Made by a program: the position numbers and the translations under genes
Source: Symbiodinium natans
Taxonomy: Eukaryota > Sar > Dinophyceae > Suessiales > Symbiodiniaceae
Assembly: GCA_905221605.1 (NCBI GenBank)
Contig: CAJNDS010001546.1
Coordinates: 479,001-543,000, forward strand
DNA length: 64,000 bases
Direction of reading: 5' to 3'
In this document: in pieces, positions 53,106 through 64,000 of the stretch
Layout of the letters: each line of letters opens with the position of its first letter
Position numbering within the stretch: position 1 is the stretch's first letter
The notes under the pieces: model-generated
What the model was told of the DNA's origin: nothing
The model's input: the letters and a program-made list of their open reading frames with translations, nothing else
The model's database searches: none

Positions 53106-53400
53106 GAGGGGGGGGGCTTGGTTGCGGCTTCAGGGGGAGCTTTAGGGGGGGCTTTAAGGGGGCTTAAAAAGAGGGGCTTCAAGGGGGGGCTTTGCCCCTT
53201 AAAACGGGGGGGCCTTAAAGAGGGGGCTTTAAGGGGGCTTTAAAGGGGGGCTTAAAAGGGGGCTTAAAGGGGGTTTTGAAGGGGGGCTTAAGGGGGGGCT
53301 TAAAGGGGGGCTTAAGGGGGGGCTTCAAGGGGGGCTAAGGGGGGGGCTAAGGGGGGGCTTAATGGGGGCCTAAAAGGGGGGCAAGGGGGGGGCTTAGGGG
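53106..53400. repeat. GGGGGGCTTAAG-type repeat (second block)
   Basis: Same kind of G-rich units as at 51571-51905, here before the second CpG-rich block. Confidence 0.93.
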
Positions 53401-53403
53401 GGG

Positions 53404-53806
53404 TAGCCCGCGAAGCGCGCGAAGCGCGCGAGGCGCGCGAGGCGCGCGAGGCGCGCGAGGCGCGCGAAGCGCGCGAGGCGCGCGAAGCACGCGAAGCCCG
53501 CGAAGCCCGCGAAGCGCGCGAAGCGCGCGTGTCGCGCGCGAGGCGCGCGAAAGCGCGCGAAACGCGCGAAACGCGCGAAGCGCGCCGAAACGCGGCGAGG
53601 CGCGCGAGCACGCGCAGCGCGCGAAGCACGCGAAGCAAGTGTCGCGCGTGTCGCGCGAGCGCCGCGAGGCGCGCGAGGCGCCGAAGCACGCGAAGCGCGC
53701 GAAAGCCGCGCGAGCGCGCGAAGCGCGCGTGTCGCGCGAGTCGCGCGAAGCGCGCGAAGCCCGCGAGGCCCGCGAAGCGCGCGAAGCGCGCGCGCGCGCG
53801 CGCGTA
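53404..53806. repeat. GCGCGCGAAG/GCGCGCGAGG repeat
   Basis: CpG-rich 9-10-bp units, related to 51085-51530 but with GAGGC and GAAGC variants. It ends in an alternating GC run near 53785-53804. Confidence 0.93.
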
Positions 53807-53827
53807 GGGCGGCCCCCAGGTGGACCA

Positions 53828-56800
53828 TAGTCCACTTGAACCCTGGATTCGGCCAAGATGCCCCTCTTGGACCCAACTTGAAACCTGGATTCGGCCAAGA
53901 CGCCCTTCTTGGGCCCAACTTGAAACCTGTTTTCGGCCAAGATGCCCCTCTTGGACCCAACTTGAAACCTGCGTTCGGCCAAGACGCCCTTCTTGGGCCC
54001 AACTTGAAACCTGGAATCGGCCAAGGTGCCCCTATTGGGGCCCAACTTGAAAAGATGCCCCTCCTGGCCTCAACTTGAAACCTGGAATCGGCCAAGACGC
54101 CCTTCCTGGGCCCAACTTGAACCCTGGATTCGGCCAAGATGCCCCTCTTGGGGCCCAACTTGAACCCTGGATTCGGCCAAGATGCCCCTCTTGGACCCAA
54201 CTTGAAACCCGGATTCGGCCAAGACGCCCTTCTTGGCCCAACTTGAAACCTGGATTCGGCCAAAATGCCCGGCTTGGGGCCCAACTTGAACCCTGGATTC
54301 GGCCAAGATGCCCCTCTTGGACCCAACTTGAAACCTGGATTCGGCCAAGACTCCCTTCTTGGGCCCAACTTGAAACCTGGATTCGACCAAGATGCCCCTC
54401 TTGGACCCAACTTGAAACCACGCCCTTCTTGGGCCCAACTTGAAACCTGGATTCGGCCAAGATGCCCCTCTTGGGGCCCAACTTGAAACCTGGATTCGGC
54501 CAAGATGCCCCTCTTGGACCCAACTTGAAACCTGGATGCGGCCAAGACGCCCTTCTTGGGCCCAACTTGAAACCTGGATTCGGCCAAGATGCCCCTCTCG
54601 GGGCCCAACTTGAACCCTGGATTCGGCCAAGATGCCCCTCTTGGACCCAACTTGAAACCTGGATTCGGCCAAGACGTCCTTCTTGGGCCCAACTTGAAAC
54701 CTGGATTCGGCCAAGATGCCCCTCTTGGGGCCCAACTCGGACCCTCTTGGGCCCAACTTGAAACCTGGATGCGGCCAAGACACCCTTCTTGGGCCCAACT
54801 TGAAGCCTGGATTCGGCAAGATGCCCCTCTTGGGGCCAACTTGAACCCTGAGTTCGGCCAAGATGCCCCTCTTGGACCCAACTTGAAACCTGCGTGCGGA
54901 AAATGCCCCGCTTGGGGCCCAACTTGAACCGTGGATTCGTCTTGGACCCAACTTGAAACCTGGATTCGGCCAAGACGGCCTTCTTGGGCCCAACTTGAAA
55001 CCTGGAATCGGCCAAGATGCCCCTCTTGGGGCCCAACTTGAAGCCTGGATTCGGCCAAGATGCCCCTCTTGGACTCAACTTGAAACCTGGATGCGGCAAG
55101 ACGCCCTTCTTGGGCCCAACTTGAAACCTGGATTCGGCCAAGATGCCCCTCTTGGGGCCCAACTTGAACCCTGGATTCGGCCAAGATGCCCCTCTTGGAC
55201 CCAACTTGAAACCTGGATTCGGCCAAGACGCCCTTCTTGGGCCCAACTTGAAACCTGTTTTTCGGCCAAGATGCTCCTCTTGGGGCCCAACTTGAACCCT
55301 GGATTCGGCCAAGATGCCCCTCTTGGACCCAACTTGAAACCTGCATTCGGCCAAGACGCCCTTCTTGGGCCCAACTTGAAACCTGGAATCGGCCAAGATG
55401 CCCCTATTGGGGCCCAACTTGAAACCTGGATTCGGGCAAGATGCCCCTCCTGGCCTCAACTTGAAACCTGGAATCGGCCAAGACGCCCTTCCTGGGCCCA
55501 ACTTGAACCCTGGATTCTTGGGGCCCAACTTGAACCCTGCATTCGGCCAAGATGCCCCTCTTGGACCCAACTTGAAACCTGGATTCGGCCAAGACGCCCT
55601 TCTTGGGCCCAACTTGAAACCTGGATTCGGCCAAAATGCCCCGCTTGGGGCCCAACTTGAACCCTGGATTCGGCCAAGATGCCCTCTTGGACCCAACTTG
55701 AAACCTGGATTCGGCCAAGACGCCCTTCTTGGGCCCAACTTGAAACCTGGATTCGACCAAGATGCCCCTCTTGGCAACTTGAAACCTGGATTCGGCCAAG
55801 ACGCCCTGCTTGGGCCCAACTTGAAACCTGGATTCGGCCAAGATGCCCCTCTTGGGGCCCAACTTGAAACCTGGATTCGGCCAAGATGCCCTCTTGGACC
55901 CAACTTGAAACCTGGATGCGGCCAAGACGCCCTTCTTGGGCCCAACTTGAAACCTGGATCTGGCCAAGATGCCCCTCTTGGACCCCAACTTGAACCCTGG
56001 ATTCGGCCAAGATGCCCCTCTAGGACCCAACTTGAAACCTGGATTCGGCCAAGACGTCCTTCTTGGGCCCAACTTGAAACCTGGATTCTGCCAAGATGCC
56101 CCTCTTGGGGCCCAACTTGAACCCTGGATCGGCCAAGATGCCCCTCTTGGGCCCAACTTGAAACCTGGATGCGGCCAAAACGTCCTTCTTGGGCCCAACT
56201 TGAAACCTGGATTCGGCCAAGATGCCCCTCTTGGGGCCCAACTTGAACCCTGGATTCGGCCAAGATGCCCCTCTTGGACCCAACTTGAAACCTGGATTCG
56301 GCCAAGACGCCCTTCTTGGGCCAACTTGATGCCCCTCTTGGACCCAACTTGAAACCTGCGTTCGGCCAAGACGCCCTTCTTGGGGCCAAGATGCCCCTCT
56401 TGGGGCCCAACTTGAAACCTGGATTCGGGCAAGATGCCCCTCCTGGCCTCAACTTGAAACCTGGAATCGGCCAAGACGCCCTTCCTGGGCCCAACTTGAA
56501 CCCTGGATTCGGCCAAGATGCCCCTCTTGGGGCCCGACTTGAACCCTGGATTCGGCCAAGATGCCCCTCTTGGACCCAACTTGAAACCTGAATTCGGCCA
56601 AGACGCCCTTCTTGGGCCCAACTTGAAACCTGGATTCGGCCAAGATGCCCCTTCTTGGGGCCCAACTTGAACCCTGGATTCGGCCAAGATGCCCCTCTTG
56701 GACCCAACTTGAAACCTGAATTCGGCCAAGACGCCCTTCTTGGGCCCAACTTGAAACCTGGATTCGGCCAAAATGCCCCGCTTGGGGCCCAACTTGAACC

Positions 56801-59028
56801 CTGGATTCGGCCAAGATGCCCCTCTTGGACCCAACTTGAAACCTGGATTCGGCCAAGATGCCCCTCTTGGGCCCAACTTGAACCCTGGATTCGGCCAAGA
56901 TGCCCCTCTTGGACCCAACTTGAAACCTGGATTCGGCCAAGACGCCCTTCTTGGGCCCAACTTGAACCGTGGATTCGGCCAAGATGCCCCTCTTGGACCC
57001 AACTGGAAATCTGGATTCGGCCAAGATGCCCTTCTTGGGCCCAACTTGAAACCTGGATTCGGCCAAGGTGCCCGTCTTGGGGCCCAACTTGAACCCTGGA
57101 TTCGGCCAAGATGCCCCTCTAGGACCCAACTTGAAACCTGGATGCGGCCAAGACGCCCTTCTTGGGCCCAACTTGAAACCTGGATTCGGCCAAAATGCCC
57201 CGCTTGGGGCCGAACTTGAACCGTGGATTCGGCCAAGGTGCCCCTCTTGCACCCAACTTGAAACCTGGATTCGGCCAAGACGCCCTTCTTGGGCCCAACT
57301 TGAAACCTGGAATGCCCCTCTTGGGGCCCAACTTGAAGCCTGGATTCGGCCAAGATGCCCCTCTTGGACTCAACTTCAAACCTGGATGCGGCCAAGACGC
57401 CCTTCTTGGGCCCAACTTGAAACCTGGATTCGGCCAAGATGCCCCTCTTGGGGCCCAACTTGAACCCTGGATTCGGCCAAGACGCCCTTCTTGGGCCCAA
57501 CTTGAAACCTGGATTCGGCCAAGATGCCCCTCTTGGGGCCCAACTTGAAACCTGGATTCGGCCAAGATGCCTTTCTTGGACCCAACTTGAAACCTGGATG
57601 CGGCCAAGACGCCCTTCTTGGGCCCAACTTGAAACCTGGATCTGGCCAAGATGCCCCTATTGGGGCCCAACTTGAACCCTGGATTCGGCCAAGATGCCCC
57701 TCTAGGACCCAACTTGAAACCTGGATTCGGCCAAGACGTCCTTCTTGGGACCAACTTGAAACCTGGATTCGGCCAAGATGCCCCTCTTGGGGCGCAACTT
57801 GAACCCTGGATTCGGCCAAGATGCCCCTCTTGGACCCACTTGAAACCTGGATGCGGCCAAGACGCCCTTCTTGGGCCCAACTTGAACCCTGGAATCGGCC
57901 AAGATGCCGCTCTTGGGGCCCAACTTGAACCCTGTTTTCGGCCAAGATGCCCCTCTTGGGGCCCAACTTGAACCCTGGATTCGGCCAAGATGCCCCTCTT
58001 GGACCCAACTTGAAACCTGCATTCGGCCAAGACGCTCTTCTTGGGCCCAACTTGAAACCTGGAATCGGCCAAGATGTCCCTATTGGCGCCCAACTTGAAA
58101 CCTGGATTCGGGCAAGATGCCCCTCCTGGCCTCAACTTGAAACCTGGAATCGGCCAAGACGCCCTTCCTGGGCCCAACTTGAACCCTGGATTCGGCCAAG
58201 ATGCCCAAGAGGGGCCCAACTTGAACCCTGGATTCGGCCAAGATGCCCCTCTTGGACCCAACTTGAAACCTGGATTCGGCCAAGACGCCCTTCTTGGGCC
58301 CAACTTGAAACCTGGATTCGGCCAAGATGCCCCGCTTGGGGCCCAACTTGAACCCTGGATTCGGCCAAGATGCCCCTCTTGGACCCAACTTGAAACCTGG
58401 ATTCGGCCAAGACGCCCTTCTTGGGCCCAACTTGAAACCTGGATTCGGCCAAAGTGCCCCGCTTGGGACCCAACTTGAACCCTGGATTCGGCCAAGATGC
58501 CCCTCTTGGACCCAACTTGAAACCTGGATTCGGCCAAGACGCCCTTCTTGGGCCCAACTTGAAACCTGGATTCGACCAAGATGCCCCTCTTGGACCCAAC
58601 TTGAAACCTGGATTCGGCCAAGAGGCCCTTCTTGGGCCCAACTTGAAACCTGGATTCGGCCAAGATGACCCTCTTGGGGCCCAACTTGAAACCTGGATTC
58701 GGCCAAGATGCCCCTCTTGGACCCAACTTGAAACCTGGATGCGGCCAAGACGCCCTTCTTGGGCCCAACTTGAAACCTGGATCTGGCCAAGATGCCCCTC
58801 TTGGACCCCAACTTGAACCCTGGATTCGGCCAAGATGCCCCTCTTGGGCCCAACTTGAAACCTGGATGCGGCCAAGACGTCCTTCTTGGGCCCAACTTGA
58901 AACCTGGAATCGGCCAAGATGCCCCTCTTGGGGCCCAACTTGAACCCTGGATTCGGCCAAGATGCCCCTCTTGGACCCAACTTGAAACCTGGATGCGGCC
59001 AAGACGCCCTTCTTGGGCCCAACTTGAG
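53828..59028. repeat. 42-bp satellite array B
   Basis: The same 42-bp unit and 127-bp higher-order pattern as array A, same orientation, continuing to about 59028. It is followed at once by unrelated host sequence. Confidence 0.97.
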
Positions 59029-59178
59029 GGTGTTACGGCATGGGTTTTTAGCTTCACAAGTTGCCGGTGCTTTGGTCACGTTCAAAATGAGTGAAAGGCC
59101 TTTTGCTCGCTTTGCAGCACAAGCAAACCTAAACCCCCAACGAACCTAACGAACCCGTGCCTTCCTTGCATGTTGCAG

Positions 59179-59334
59179 GCAATGCGCATGATCTCAACGG
59201 AGGCCCAACTTGCCATGTGGGCCACACCTCTGCGTAAGATCTGCATCCATTTCACTTTGCATGGCTTTTGCTGGGGTTCAGCTTGTGAGGATTTTGCCTG
59301 GTGCGCCAAAGCTGCAGACTTCACGGCGGGGAAG
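59179..59334 (+). other. Candidate host exon or exon pair
   Basis: After TTGCATGTTGCAG the frame reads AMRMISTEAQLAMWATPLR and continues open through CEDFAWCAKAADFTAGK to a GT donor at 59335. A 48-bp GT-AG segment (59234-59281) could be a very short intron, since both sides stay in frame either way. Family not recognised. Confidence 0.35.
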
Positions 59335-60328
59335 GTGAACGCTTTGGAGTTCTCTTCTCAAGGGTCCTTCTTTTAGGGCTCGAACAAGGGGTAGAATACT
59401 TGGGTTTCTTTAGGGGCTAGCAGATCCTACTGCCGCAGGGCATTCGAGGTTCAGGTCCAGGTTCTGAGGTCGTTTACAGGGGTTTTGATTTTTGCAGGGC
59501 TTCTTGGGCTGACGAAATGGGCGTCTTCTCATGGCATACCGGCGTGTCGAGGATGTCGGGTACTGGGTTGTCCTATGTGGCCAGGGATCGATCACATGGC
59601 TGAGGAAAGCGGAAAACCCTCTGCCAACTCTTCCCAACCCCTCAAAGAAAGACTTCCCTAAACAAACGCCCGCAGACTCTGCCGGCTGTAATTTTCTGAA
59701 AAGCCTAATGTCCTTCACACCTTGAAGTGGCAGCATTGGCCGGCGGGTTAAATTTTAGTTTGCCCAAAAGCACCTCCAGCTCGAACTCTCGAAGCCTGAA
59801 CGCCAAAGAGACGAGACAGTGCAGGGTGGTGTCTTCGATCCTGACGGCGAGGGCTTCCGAACCGCGTGGAGCTCACCCCTTCACGCTTCGGTGGTTTGCA
59901 AGTGCAGGCTTCGGTCCAGGGCTTAGGGGCTATTGATTGGTGTGATTTCTTTGTTGTCTCGTGTTTTGTTTGGGGGGTTCCCTGTGAGTTTTTTCAGGAG
60001 CTGGGGTGACGCTATTGACAAAGCTGTGGGCTCAGGAGTGGCGTGCCCAAATCTGATTGGGGGGGGGCCCTTAGGCCACTCCCGCATTTTTTTGTTCGAG
60101 TTTGCTGTCTTTTTTGCTCGTGCTCCCCCTCTTTGGAGGGTCCAAGCTGGGAGATTCTCAATTGCGGCAAAGTATCAGCAGACCTGTTGCGTATGCTGTC
60201 CAAAGCGCTCCGTCCGCCAATGGTTCTGAACATTAGAACTCCAGTCAGGGTCTTATGGAGCAGGCTGACAAATGCTGAAAAGCAAACAAGAAACAATCCC
60301 AATTCCCTTTGCAGCTGTGCAACACAAC
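59335..60328. other. Host DNA before scaffold gap
   Basis: No gene recognised. The sequence ends at the run of N. Confidence 0.5.
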
Positions 60329-60428
60329 NNNNNNNNNNNNNNNNNNNNNNNNNNNNNNNNNNNNNNNNNNNNNNNNNNNNNNNNNNNNNNNNNNNNNNNN
60401 NNNNNNNNNNNNNNNNNNNNNNNNNNNN
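60329..60428. other. Scaffold gap (100 N)
   Basis: Exactly 100 N, the conventional placeholder for a gap of unknown size. Any frame drawn across it is meaningless, and the order of the two sides rests on scaffolding. Confidence 0.99.
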
Positions 60429-62124
60429 GGTCGAAGCCGTACCAGGGCTTTGGCCCACAGGAGAGGGAAAGGGGTTTGTGTTGCTCGCAGCCCAAGAGTG
60501 CGATCACTCTCTCCAGCCGGGCGAGGTTGTTGCGGAAGTGCGTTCCGGCCTCGTTAGCACTGCGGCCTGTGGGTGTGGCGCGGTTGAGACGGTGTTCGAG
60601 TCGGAGCCGTCTCCGCAGGCATGTGCGGATTGTGGGGTCGCCGTTGCATCGGTTGACCACGACCCGTGCTTTGCTTGCGGGTCCGCGTCCAGGGCCGCGG
60701 CAAGAAGCTTCCAAGGTTGTTCCTCGTGTGCGCGGTCCTTTGGGCGGCTGCGTACCGGCGCCAGGATCGGTGTGCTATCGGTCCTTGCTGCGGTGACTGT
60801 TCTCGCTTCGGTGTGGGGCGGGAGCGGCCCGGTTGGGCGCCCTGTAGAGGAGCCTGGAGTGCTTACTTGCTTGGACCACCTTCCAAGCGTCGACAGCTGG
60901 TGGGAGGCGCCGGGTGGTTACGCGTCTGTGTGGGGTAGGCGCCCTGCGCAGCAGGACCTTGGGACCCTGGCGGTCGAGAAGGCGCCTTACGAAACGTGCT
61001 TGCTTCAGCGCGTAGGTGAGGCGTGGCGTCTCTGGGACACGAGGGATTTGCGTGTGGCGGAAAGCGTTGCGTGTAGCGATGAAGTTCCCGTCACCGAACG
61101 CCTCGCGGTCTTTAGGACGCGCAAGGGGCCACGCTGGGCTGGCTGGCGTGAGGGATCGGCCACGGCTGGAAGAGGCGCAAGTGACGCTGTGCGCCCAGCA
61201 GACGCGGTCGACGCGGCGCGCTGCCCGAGCTATCATATCGTGGAGAGCTGGGACATCGATAAGATGATCGAGGAGCCTCCGACGGACTATTATTATGAGC
61301 AGCTCGCGGCAGATATGCGCGCCCGGCACCCTAAGGCGTGCCCGCACCTACTCGACCACCTCGTTTCCTTAGAGGGTTTCCTAGACAAGTCAATCTTGTT
61401 TGGGTTCTCCTTTGGAATCAGCAAGGCCGAAGTTTGTGTCTCCAAAGGCAAGCTCCTGGGACACAACATTGGGCGGGACGGGAGTTCGCCTGACGAAGAG
61501 CGTTGTCAGGCGGTGATTGACTTTCCCCCGCTCTGGGAGAAGCTTCACATTCAGCAATTTTTGGGTTGCGCAAACTGGTTGCGCGGCTACCTGCCTGTTG
61601 AGTATGGGCACGCAGCCAAGATTTTAGGGCAGTGGCAGAAGCCAGGCGCCGTCTTTCCTGAAGGCGGGCTGGGCTCAGCCGCCACCGAGGGTTGCAAAGC
61701 CTTTAAAGCGATCAAGCGCATGATGCAGAATCGCATCAATTTGGCTACCTTCGATGAGGCCTCTGCTGCGGATGGGTCGTGTCCCCTTGAGCAGATCGCG
61801 GATGCGTCGGGCATCGCGGTAGGGGGCAGCGTCGTGCAGATGACGCGTGACTTGAGTCAGCTCAAGGTGCTTATGACGCACTCAAAGAGCCTGACCCCCG
61901 CGCAGCAGAACTGGCCGCCCTTGATACAGGAGGCGTTTGCTCAGCTCGAGGTAAAGCGGGCGACACGCCGCATGTTTGGCTCTATTCGGACTCTGTGTTG
62001 GACAGATCATGCCAACCTTACCCGAGCGCAAACGTCGGACATCGGAATGGATCCGAAACTCGTCCGGTGGGTTGCGGAAATCCTTATGGATGGGTCCGAA
62101 ATAATTAATTATAAGGAGCCTTAG
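60429..62124 (+). pseudogene. Ty3/gypsy-type pol fragment: RT C-terminus and RNase H
   Basis: The frame is open from the gap to a stop at 62122. The first ~270 codons are not recognised: a Cys-rich segment (CGCG, CADCG, CFACG, CSSC) suggests zinc binding. From about 61320 the Ty3/gypsy RT thumb is clear: HLLDHLVSLEGFL, then AEVCVSKGKLLGHNIGRDGS, then QQFLGCANWLRGYLPVEYG. RNase H follows (ADASGIAVGGSVVQ, the Glu in QEAFAQLE, and CWTDHANL). The YxDD catalytic palm of RT is not found upstream where expected. The stop falls just before the end of RNase H, and the missing end is in the next frame (see next feature). So this is a decayed or rearranged copy, or an annotation of a fused gene. Confidence 0.75.
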
Positions 62125-64000
62125 CGGTCGCTCAGCGACGCTGGGTGACAGTTTTAGCCGCAATCCCAAAGATCGGGATGCGCTCCTTGCGGCGAGGACG
62201 AAAGATCTCGAGGGCTTTTCGGGCCAACTCAGAGGTTTCGACCTGGACCAGTACCTCGGAGAGGGTACTGAGGGTGACGGACCCGTGCCCTGGGCGGTCG
62301 GCAACGACGCCGTCCCAGAGCCTGCGGGCCGTGTCCAGGCCGCGGCTGTGCCGATGTGCGTCGTCGCAGCCCTTCCGGTGCGCGTCATGGTTGTCTTTGA
62401 CTACGCGCGTTGGAAAGAGCAGGACGCAGAGCTGACTGAGATCAGGCGCGTCTTCCAAGCGAGCCTCCCTGGAGTTTCTGTGGCTGTCAGGGGTTGTTGG
62501 GGTCCGTTTGAGGATACCGACGGGCTTGCCTCGCATTTTGATTGCGGGGCCGGCAGGCTCGCAGGGACCAAGAAGATCAAGCGGATCAGGGTCGACTTGC
62601 TCACTTCGTGTGCCAAGGTTCTTAGGGAAGCTTCGGGGTTTCGTCCGCAGTTCCTCGTAGGACTTGGACAAGGCGGGCTTGTCACAGCCGTCCTTAGGTG
62701 GCCTTTGGTTGTTGAGCTCACGCTCCAAGCAAGGAACCTGCAGCGCAAAGAAGCCAGGGCTGTAGGAGAGGCTTGGGCAGGCATCAAGGCTATCTGGGCG
62801 GTGCGGCCACGCCTTTGGCGCACGCAGCAAGGCCACTTGGAAGTGGCCGAGGCTTGTCCGGAACTCAAGAAGGATTTTCCGGAGCCTCCCCTGCGAGGTT
62901 TTGGGATAGTAGGGAAGCAGGCATTGGGGGCGGAGGTTCTGCGGTCCTTGAGGCTGGACGCGGTTCGTTCCATTGATGATGCCAGCATTAGAGGGATGCT
63001 GGACGAACCGTCAAGACCCCTCTGGGACCATGAGGGTCTGTGCATCTGCGGCAAGCGGACCTACCTGTTTTCTCGCTGCCCAGCCTGCATCGAGAAAGAG
63101 GCAGTCGATACCTCGGTAGAGATAGCCGAGCGGGAGGAGCCCGAACCTCCGCTTGAGGGCGACCTTGAGGCCCATGAGGTGGGCCTAGAGGTCAACTCCG
63201 TCCTTGCAACCTTGGATAGGACAGGAGGTTTGTTTAGGGTTAGGTCCTCAACCATCCAGCAATGGGCGGTAGGGTTCAGGACTACGCCCAAAGATGCTCC
63301 AGTTCCCACAGCATATGGCATGCTGAGTGGGAAGATATGGAAGAAGAGCCATTCCATGAAGCTCAGCCTCGGCTCCCAGCACAAGGATCTTCCCAAGTGG
63401 GGCGATGTGAAGCCTTACTGGACCACATGGGTGGTTAGAGAAGATGGTGCTGTGGTGGCGGGGCACAACTGCTCGCCCCTGGATGCGGTTCAGGGGGACA
63501 TCGTCGTGCATTGGTCGTCAGTGGTGAACTGGCACGGCCACAGACATGTCGTGAATGAGCAGTGCGAAGTGCTCTGGAGGTCTAAGGGCAAAGAGGTTGC
63601 CTTAGACCCCTCCTTCGGCAAGCTGATAGCCCTTGTGGGTAGGGTTACTCAGGTCATTGGCTGGCGGGCAACCGGAGAAGCCTCGGATCCCCGCGGTTCT
63701 ACCCGGCAGGCGTCAAGGGTCCTTGCTCAATTCTCTGCGTCCAATGAGGGCGTAGAAGGGCATTGGACCGCGGGCGCTATCAGTCGCGGGAAGAATGCCA
63801 ATGAGTGCGAGCCGAAGGGTAGAGTTTTGGCGTTTATGGGTGAGGAGCACAAGGGCCCTGCTGTGGTTCTCGAGCTCGTCAGCCATAGCCCCATCCTGTG
63901 CATTTGGGACCATTCCTCAACCAAAGTCAAGGTCGAGTTTAAGGGCGGTGTTCCGTCTTTGAGCCTGGCCGCGGGGGAGGACGAAAATCGTCGCGAACAG
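62105..64000 (+). CDS. Downstream pol frame: RNase H end plus unrecognised protein, runs off the window
   Basis: A continuous open frame from 62105 (after TAA at 62102-62104) to the window end, more than 620 codons without a stop. It begins with GRSATLGDSFSRNPKDRD, matching the ADALSRN-like end of gypsy RNase H, so it continues the previous feature after a +1 shift near 62117-62125. The next ~500 codons are not an rve integrase that I can recognise: there is no HHCC finger or DDE pattern. Visible points are VRVMVVFDYARWKEQ, GLGQGGLVTAVL, and a four-Cys knuckle CICGKRTYLFSRCPAC (63040-63090). Function unknown. Confidence 0.65.

Noticed and set aside
53529-53830. Arg/Ala-rich frames in CpG-rich repeats
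   Set aside because: They arise from GCGCGAAGC units and are open on both strands.
60043-62124. A single 693-codon gene crossing the N run
   Set aside because: The frame passes through 100 N of unknown true length; only the part after 60429 has recognisable domains.

Overview
This is nuclear DNA of a dinoflagellate-like protist carrying a complete-looking integrated polinton-like virus (PLV). The host assignment is inference. It rests on the G+C-moderate, very repeat-rich sequence, on tiny exons joined by GC-AG as well as GT-AG introns, on large satellite arrays, and on a Ty3/gypsy-type retroelement. No rRNA, tRNA or CRISPR array was recognised.

Layout. 1-13405: host DNA. A cold-shock-domain gene can be assembled from four phase-compatible mini-exons (4346-5678), and an Arg/Ser/Asp-rich tail from six more (9391-13022); they may be one RNA-binding protein gene. 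13411-32677: the integrated element, bounded by ~309-bp terminal inverted repeats that start 5'-AG and flanked by GTTGT on both sides. 32678-42690: host DNA with MORN-repeat exons and other candidate exons. 42700-45160: two related satellites (29-bp and 161-bp units) and a CT tract. 45811-59028: a large 42-bp satellite with a 127-bp higher-order unit, split by a 2.8-kb block of other repeats. 59179-59334: a possible exon. 60329-60428: a 100-N scaffold gap. 60429-64000: a Ty3/gypsy-like pol fragment (RT C-terminus and RNase H) with a frameshift, then a long unrecognised open frame running off the window.

The element. The AT-rich core encodes the PLV module: rve integrase (frameshifted), a fusion of a cysteine-protease-like domain, family B polymerase, SF1 helicase and HNH-like finger, a penton-like minor capsid protein, a lipase-like protein, a major capsid protein, a GIY-YIG nuclease (frameshifted near its start), a trimeric fibre with a self-cleaving S74 chaperone, an A32-type packaging ATPase, and several small zinc-finger or coiled-coil proteins. 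The left end also holds a G+C-richer, intron-containing, host-type HNH-like gene. Perfect A+T hairpins sit at or across many of the 3' gene ends, like the transcript-end hairpins known from some large DNA viruses.

The most interesting items are the element as a whole, its internally duplicated and palindromic TIRs, the host-type cargo gene, the four-domain replication protein, the hairpin-punctuated gene ends, the mini-exon CSD/RS gene, the frame-rotating satellite whose minus strand gives giant artefactual ORFs, and the unrecognised ORF after the retroelement RNase H.
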